Origin: a virus
Direction: 5' to 3' (one strand)
DNA: 25,137 bases
Virus record (IMG/VR): IMGVR_UViG_3300042355_000033
Span: 1 to 25,137 of that record
The notes beneath the pieces are model-generated. The model was given only the letters and a program-made list of their open reading frames with translations, was not told the origin of the DNA and did not search any database. Position 1 is the stretch's first letter. Each line of letters opens with the position of its first letter. The position numbers and the translations under genes are program-made. This document shows positions 22,074 to 25,137 of the stretch, piece after piece.

Positions 22074-24424
22074 TGGCTGTTGACATTAGCGATCTACCAA
22101 AACCGTCGCAAACAGACTTCAGCGACCTGCCGACACCTAAAGCGCCTTCAGCGCCTAAAGCTTCGACAGCTTCACCTGAAAAGCCGTTTGAGGATCGGCT
22201 GAAAGACATTGGTGGCGCAACCGCATTTGGTACTGCCGCTGGCGCTTTCTCGCCGGAGATTGCTTTTGGCGCAGGCCAGGTGTTAGAGAAGGTTCCGTAT
22301 GCGCCAGTAAGAGCCGCAGGCACAGCAATGAAGGCCGCAGCCCCGTCTATGACTGGCGCTAAAGGTCGTGCGCTTGGTTCTTTGGCTGGTGGCTTTGGTG
22401 GGTTGACTAGCGAAACAGCAGGCCAGGCGGCTGAGTTGTTTGGCGCTTCTCCACCTGTTGCTGAGAGCGCTAGGATTGTTGGCGGTCTGCTGCCGCTTGA
22501 AGCGGTGACTAGCGGCACTAGAGGTGTTGGATCATTGATTAGTATGGTCAAGCCTGGTGCTGGCACTGCCTACAATATGATGAGAAGTGTCATGCAAGAT
22601 GTTGGCGTGGCTAATCTCGCAGGCAAGCAGCGTGAACTGGTTATGCAGCGGATTGAAGAACTCCGCAAGTCACCTTTTACAACTGATGCTCAGAGAAAGA
22701 TTTACGACAGTATTTCTGATTCTGTTAGCAAAGCTACCAACCTAGCAGAAGCGGAAGCCAACTTAGCTAGAAGCACGGCTGGAGCGCAGGCGAGTGGTGT
22801 TCGCAGCACGGCACAGCAGGTATCTAAAGAAGAACGTGAGAAGGGTGTTCGCTTGGCTGCTACTAGAGGCGAGTTAGAGGAAACCAAAAAGACGCTGCTA
22901 GACAGAGCAAAGAGTGGATTGCGTGAGGTGGGTGACGCAACTGTTGAACTGTCGCAAATGGGTGCAACACTGCGTGACAGGATTTTGCAAAGGTTTGAAA
23001 CCGGATCACTGGAAAGGTCAGAGGCTTACAAGCAGCAGAAGGCTTTGCGTGATCAGGCTGTGGCTGCAAAAGAAAGCCAAGGTGTTTTTGTTGAATCGCT
23101 GGAAGAATATAAAACACTTGTACAAGACCTGCGTAACAAGTTGTTAAAAGGTCAAATCGCTCGACAACAAAAAACAGCGCCTGTGACTGAACCAGGCGTG
23201 TTGAAAGCTTATAAAAACATTTATGACGCAGTAACAGCGCGTAAAGTGGAAATAGGCATGAATGAAATGGGGAAGCCGGTCTACAAGACGTTCCCTACTT
23301 CGTTTGATGCTCTGGATGATGTGCGTAGGCGTTTGGGTGACGCCGCTTTTGGCAAGCAAGCAGAAGGATATGAAGCGCTTGGGCAGAAAATAGCGCAAGA
23401 GTATTACGCAAAAATTAGCGATATTCAGTCTAAGTTTGCAGGTGACGCGCATGATGTGTTGCAAAAGGAATATGAGATTGCTTCACGTTTGCTAGAGAAG
23501 TTTAGAACCAAGGCTGGCGCAAAAGCTACTGCAATGGATCGGATTGATCCGACTCAGTTCAAAGCCGATGCCAAGTCATTGCCTGCTGCGTTATTCAACA
23601 GCCAGCAATCAGTTGCAGACGCTATTGCGCTAACAGGTGATCGGAACCTGGTTCTTCAAGAGGCCAAGAACTATGTGGCTAAGAACCTTGCCAACATGGA
23701 TGCCAAGGCAGCAAGGAACTGGCTGACCAGCAAGCAGAACTCAGATTGGCTGACTGCCCTGCCGGAAGTGAGAACTAGCGCCAACAACTACGTTATGAAC
23801 CTAGAGCGTGCTGAAGGTATGGCTGCGGGTGCTGGCAAGGTTGCGACAAGGAAAGAAGCGTTAGAGCGTCAGGCTGGTAGAGAAGCTGGAAAGGCGCTGG
23901 ATATTGGTGAGAAAGAGGCTGGCAGGCTGGTTAAAGAAGGCGAGAAGGCTGCTGGAGCGATTACCGATGCAGCTAGGAAAGAAGCCTCTACTATCCTGAG
24001 TACCGCTGAACCTGCCGCCCGTGTCCAAGAGATCATTACGTCAGGTGACAGAACCTTGTGGGATCGGGTTGCGCCTGCGATTGCGGCTAGTCCTAATGGT
24101 AAGCAAGTCTTGGAACAGGCTATTCGTCAGGTCATGTCTGACAGGGCGCAGCAGGGCGTATTTGGCGCACAGCGTTTCTGGCAAACTAGCCTGAAGGATT
24201 CATTAGCCAGAACAGGTTTGATGCCTACTAATAAGATTAACGAAATCAGTCAGCAGCTAGATGCTATTGCTAATTCCGCACTGCCAGAGCAGCAAAAGCT
24301 TAGTTTGTTTGGCAGAACTCTGAAGAATTTAGCTGTGACCTATGTAGCGCCCCAGGTAGGTTTGTCTGCTTACCAAGCGCTTACAGGTGCTGGCAAGCCA
24401 ACTTCTATGCAACCAGGGAGGTAA
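22073..24424 (+). CDS. Large internal virion/ejection protein candidate
   Basis: A 783-residue protein. Residues 1-45 are Pro/Ser/Lys-rich, residues about 48-165 are Gly/Ala-rich with several weakly hydrophobic helices, and most of the remainder is long charged helix (for example EEREKGVRLAATRGELEETK, and the 595-655 region AGREAGKALDIGEKEAGRLV). There is no visible lysozyme or transglycosylase motif, although such activity is present in some ejection proteins such as T7 gp16. ATG 22073 overlaps the previous TAA by one base with AGGGG at 22060-22064. By size and position it is the last of the presumed ejection set. Confidence 0.77.
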   Translation: MAVDISDLPKPSQTDFSDLPTPKAPSAPKASTASPEKPFEDRLKDIGGATAFGTAAGAFSPEIAFGAGQVLEKVPYAPVRAAGTAMKAAAPSMTGAKGRALGSLAGGFGGLTSETAGQAAELFGASPPVAESARIVGGLLPLEAVTSGTRGVGSLISMVKPGAGTAYNMMRSVMQDVGVANLAGKQRELVMQRIEELRKSPFTTDAQRKIYDSISDSVSKATNLAEAEANLARSTAGAQASGVRSTAQQVSKEEREKGVRLAATRGELEETKKTLLDRAKSGLREVGDATVELSQMGATLRDRILQRFETGSLERSEAYKQQKALRDQAVAAKESQGVFVESLEEYKTLVQDLRNKLLKGQIARQQKTAPVTEPGVLKAYKNIYDAVTARKVEIGMNEMGKPVYKTFPTSFDALDDVRRRLGDAAFGKQAEGYEALGQKIAQEYYAKISDIQSKFAGDAHDVLQKEYEIASRLLEKFRTKAGAKATAMDRIDPTQFKADAKSLPAALFNSQQSVADAIALTGDRNLVLQEAKNYVAKNLANMDAKAARNWLTSKQNSDWLTALPEVRTSANNYVMNLERAEGMAAGAGKVATRKEALERQAGREAGKALDIGEKEAGRLVKEGEKAAGAITDAARKEASTILSTAEPAARVQEIITSGDRTLWDRVAPAIAASPNGKQVLEQAIRQVMSDRAQQGVFGAQRFWQTSLKDSLARTGLMPTNKINEISQQLDAIANSALPEQQKLSLFGRTLKNLAVTYVAPQVGLSAYQALTGAGKPTSMQPGR

Positions 24425-24426
24425 TC

Positions 24427-24564
24427 ATGCCACTGACAAAAGGATTTAGTCAGAAGTCGATTAGTAAGAACATTCGTCGTGAGATGAATCGTGGGAGGCC
24501 ACAGAAGCAAGCGGTGGCTATTGCTCTTAGTGTTGCTCGAAAAGCAAAGAAAGGAAGAAAATGA
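24427..24564 (+). CDS. Tiny basic protein (45 residues), DUF6496-like
   Basis: A 45-residue basic protein. The N-terminal part (KGFSQKSISKNIRREMNRG) and the core RPQKQAVAIALSVARKAKK resemble small phage proteins of the DUF6496 kind, in which a Gln-Ala-[IV]-Ala-Ile-Ala helix is flanked by lysines. Function unknown. GGGAGG at about 24416-24421 precedes ATG 24427. It overlaps the following gene by ATGA. The conserved core and the SD make it credible despite its size. Confidence 0.7.
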   Translation: MPLTKGFSQKSISKNIRREMNRGRPQKQAVAIALSVARKAKKGRK

Positions 24565-24689
24565 TCCGCAATGACAGACCCCAAGAAGCCGGTGTTGGCG
24601 ATGAAACCCCGCCACCAACCATGATTCAACCAACCCGCAAGATGAAGCGCCCAGAGCAGGCCGTGCAGAAGCGTAAAGCCAAGCGATGA
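24561..24689 (+). CDS. Tiny hypothetical protein (42 residues)
   Basis: A 42-residue protein. The start is polar (MIRNDRPQEAGVGDETPPP) and the end is Lys/Arg-rich (TRKMKRPEQAVQKRKAKR). ATG 24561 overlaps the previous stop, its own stop overlaps the next ATG, and AAGGAAG lies at about 24551-24557. The precise ATGA coupling on both sides is the main argument for its being a gene. Not recognised; probably disordered. Confidence 0.6.
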   Translation: MIRNDRPQEAGVGDETPPPTMIQPTRKMKRPEQAVQKRKAKR

Positions 24690-24886
24690 GCAAGAAGACC
24701 AAGGGGATAAATCCAGAGTTGGAGAGGGCAATCGGTGATCTGCTAAAGGCCACCATGTCCGATCCAACCGCCAGTTTGACCGACAAGTCAAAAATCATCG
24801 ACAGAGCGTTAAAACTTGAACAACTAAAAGCCAGGATATCGGATGATGATTGGGGTTCAGGGTTTGCTGATGATGAGGATGAGTAG
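24686..24886 (+). CDS. Small helical hypothetical protein (66 residues)
   Basis: A 66-residue charged helical protein with NPELERAIGDLLKATMSDPT near the start, then TDKSKIIDRALKLEQLKARI and an acidic DDDWGSGFADDEDE end. The pattern recurs in uncultured phages as I remember it, without a known role. The size and helical, charged nature are compatible with a small DNA-packaging or regulatory subunit, which is untested. ATG 24686 overlaps the preceding stop (ATGA), continuing the tiny-gene chain. Confidence 0.75.
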   Translation: MSKKTKGINPELERAIGDLLKATMSDPTASLTDKSKIIDRALKLEQLKARISDDDWGSGFADDEDE

Positions 24887-24923
24887 TAAGATATGAGTAT
24901 CCATTTAGAAAGGGGATACAAGT

Positions 24924-25137
24924 ATGGATGCTATATCACTGGTGCGTTTGGCTTTGAGCGTCATCAGCGAGAGATTGCTTGTGATTCTGGCTTTGTGCCT
25001 GAATTTCGCGCTCGCTTGCTGGACAATGTGGGGATTGATGTGGGAGAGGCTGGTAGCGTTAGCCGTGTTTGCGTTATTCAGCTACCTTTTGATAAGAATG
25101 GAAAGGAATAAAGATGCGCGACAAGAAAGACCTAACG
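24924..25137 (+). CDS. Small membrane protein, holin candidate (3' end outside window)
   Basis: Reading from ATG 24924 gives at least 71 codons with no stop before the window ends. AGGGG at 24911-24915 lies eight bases before the ATG. The product has two predicted membrane helices, LLVILALCLNFALACWTMWG (about 19-38) and LVALAVFALFSYLLI (about 44-58), after a short amphipathic start (MDAISLVRLALSVISER), and ends in a charged tail (RMERNKDARQERPN). This is the layout of small class II-like holins or holin-like phage membrane proteins. The overlapping ORF at 24893-25111 in another frame looks random. The role in lysis is inferred from topology. Confidence 0.7.
   Translation, partial: MDAISLVRLALSVISERLLVILALCLNFALACWTMWGLMWERLVALAVFALFSYLLIRMERNKDARQERPN
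25114..25137 (+). CDS. Start of a further gene (truncated by the window)
   Basis: ATG 25114 is preceded by AAAGGAA at about 25102-25108 and reads MRDKKDLT before the window ends. It lies in a third frame and overlaps the tail of the membrane protein gene. A next gene starting here would fit the tight packing of the window, but eight codons cannot identify it. Confidence 0.35.

Noticed and set aside
22039-22566. 175-residue Pro/Ala-rich ORF on the - strand
   Set aside because: Complement of Gly/Ala-rich coding sequence, which naturally leaves long antisense frames rich in Pro, Ala and Ser.
24370-24921. 183-residue ORF on the - strand over the tiny-gene chain
   Set aside because: Opposes three overlapping + strand genes with good SDs; no recognisable pattern.
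24893-25111. 72-residue ORF on + strand
   Set aside because: Weak SD and no sensible protein pattern; the overlapping frame from 24924 has a good SD and a clear membrane-protein sequence.
1-25137. tRNA genes, CRISPR arrays, insertion sequences, integrase or attachment site
   Set aside because: None seen on reading both strands; gaps between genes are too short and hold no cloverleaf, spaced repeats or terminal inverted repeats that I could recognise.

Overview
The window is a continuous stretch of the structural (morphogenesis) half of a tailed double-stranded DNA phage genome. Every supportable gene lies on the + strand, packed end to start with many 1-14 base overlaps and mostly good Shine-Dalgarno (SD) sequences of the AAGGGG / AGGAG / GGAGG type. 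Gene content points to a short-tailed (podovirus-like) phage: large terminase, a ~540-residue portal, a scaffold-like protein, an HK97-fold-type major capsid protein, a head-tail adaptor, a long tail-nozzle-like protein, fibres, and four large Ala/Gly- and coiled-coil-rich proteins of the internal virion/ejection type. No tape measure, tail sheath or tail tube gene of a long-tailed phage is visible. There is no integrase, repressor, tRNA, CRISPR array or insertion sequence. The host cannot be read from the sequence; the SD sequences imply a bacterium, and several families resemble those I associate with aquatic phages, which is an impression only.

Layout. Positions 1-3748: end of an unknown gene, a small charged protein, a DUF5672 glycosyltransferase-like protein, terminase large subunit, a possible HTH protein and a zinc-ribbon-like protein. 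Positions 3735-9127: portal, a 55-residue protein, two tiny related basic peptides in an otherwise open ~280-base gap, two small proteins, scaffold-like protein, major capsid protein, and three small proteins that may decorate or join the head. Positions 9141-11956: head-tail adaptor and a nozzle-like protein with four tandem Gly-Tyr-Thr repeats. Positions 11957-16358: a receptor-interaction region with two fibre-like proteins sharing a beta-rich module, a glycine-rich adhesin made of two tandem copies of one domain, a 2OG-Fe(II) oxygenase and several small conserved phage proteins. Positions 16359-17259: a membrane-anchored small protein and two small unknowns. Positions 17271-24424: four large presumed internal/ejection proteins. 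Positions 24427-25137: a run of overlapping tiny genes followed by a two-helix membrane protein (holin candidate) that leaves the window in a frame different from the longest closed ORF there.

How it fits together: portal, scaffold and capsid protein build the procapsid; terminase packages DNA; adaptor and nozzle close the head and form the short tail; the glycine-rich and N/T-rich fibre proteins probably contact the host; the internal proteins probably leave the head with the DNA and cross the envelope. The least expected parts are the paired 13-residue basic peptides, the glycosyltransferase beside the terminase, the duplicated glycine-rich adhesin next to an oxygenase, and a DUF4214-like motif placed at both ends of the 755-residue virion protein. 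I see no clearly new defence or mobile system.
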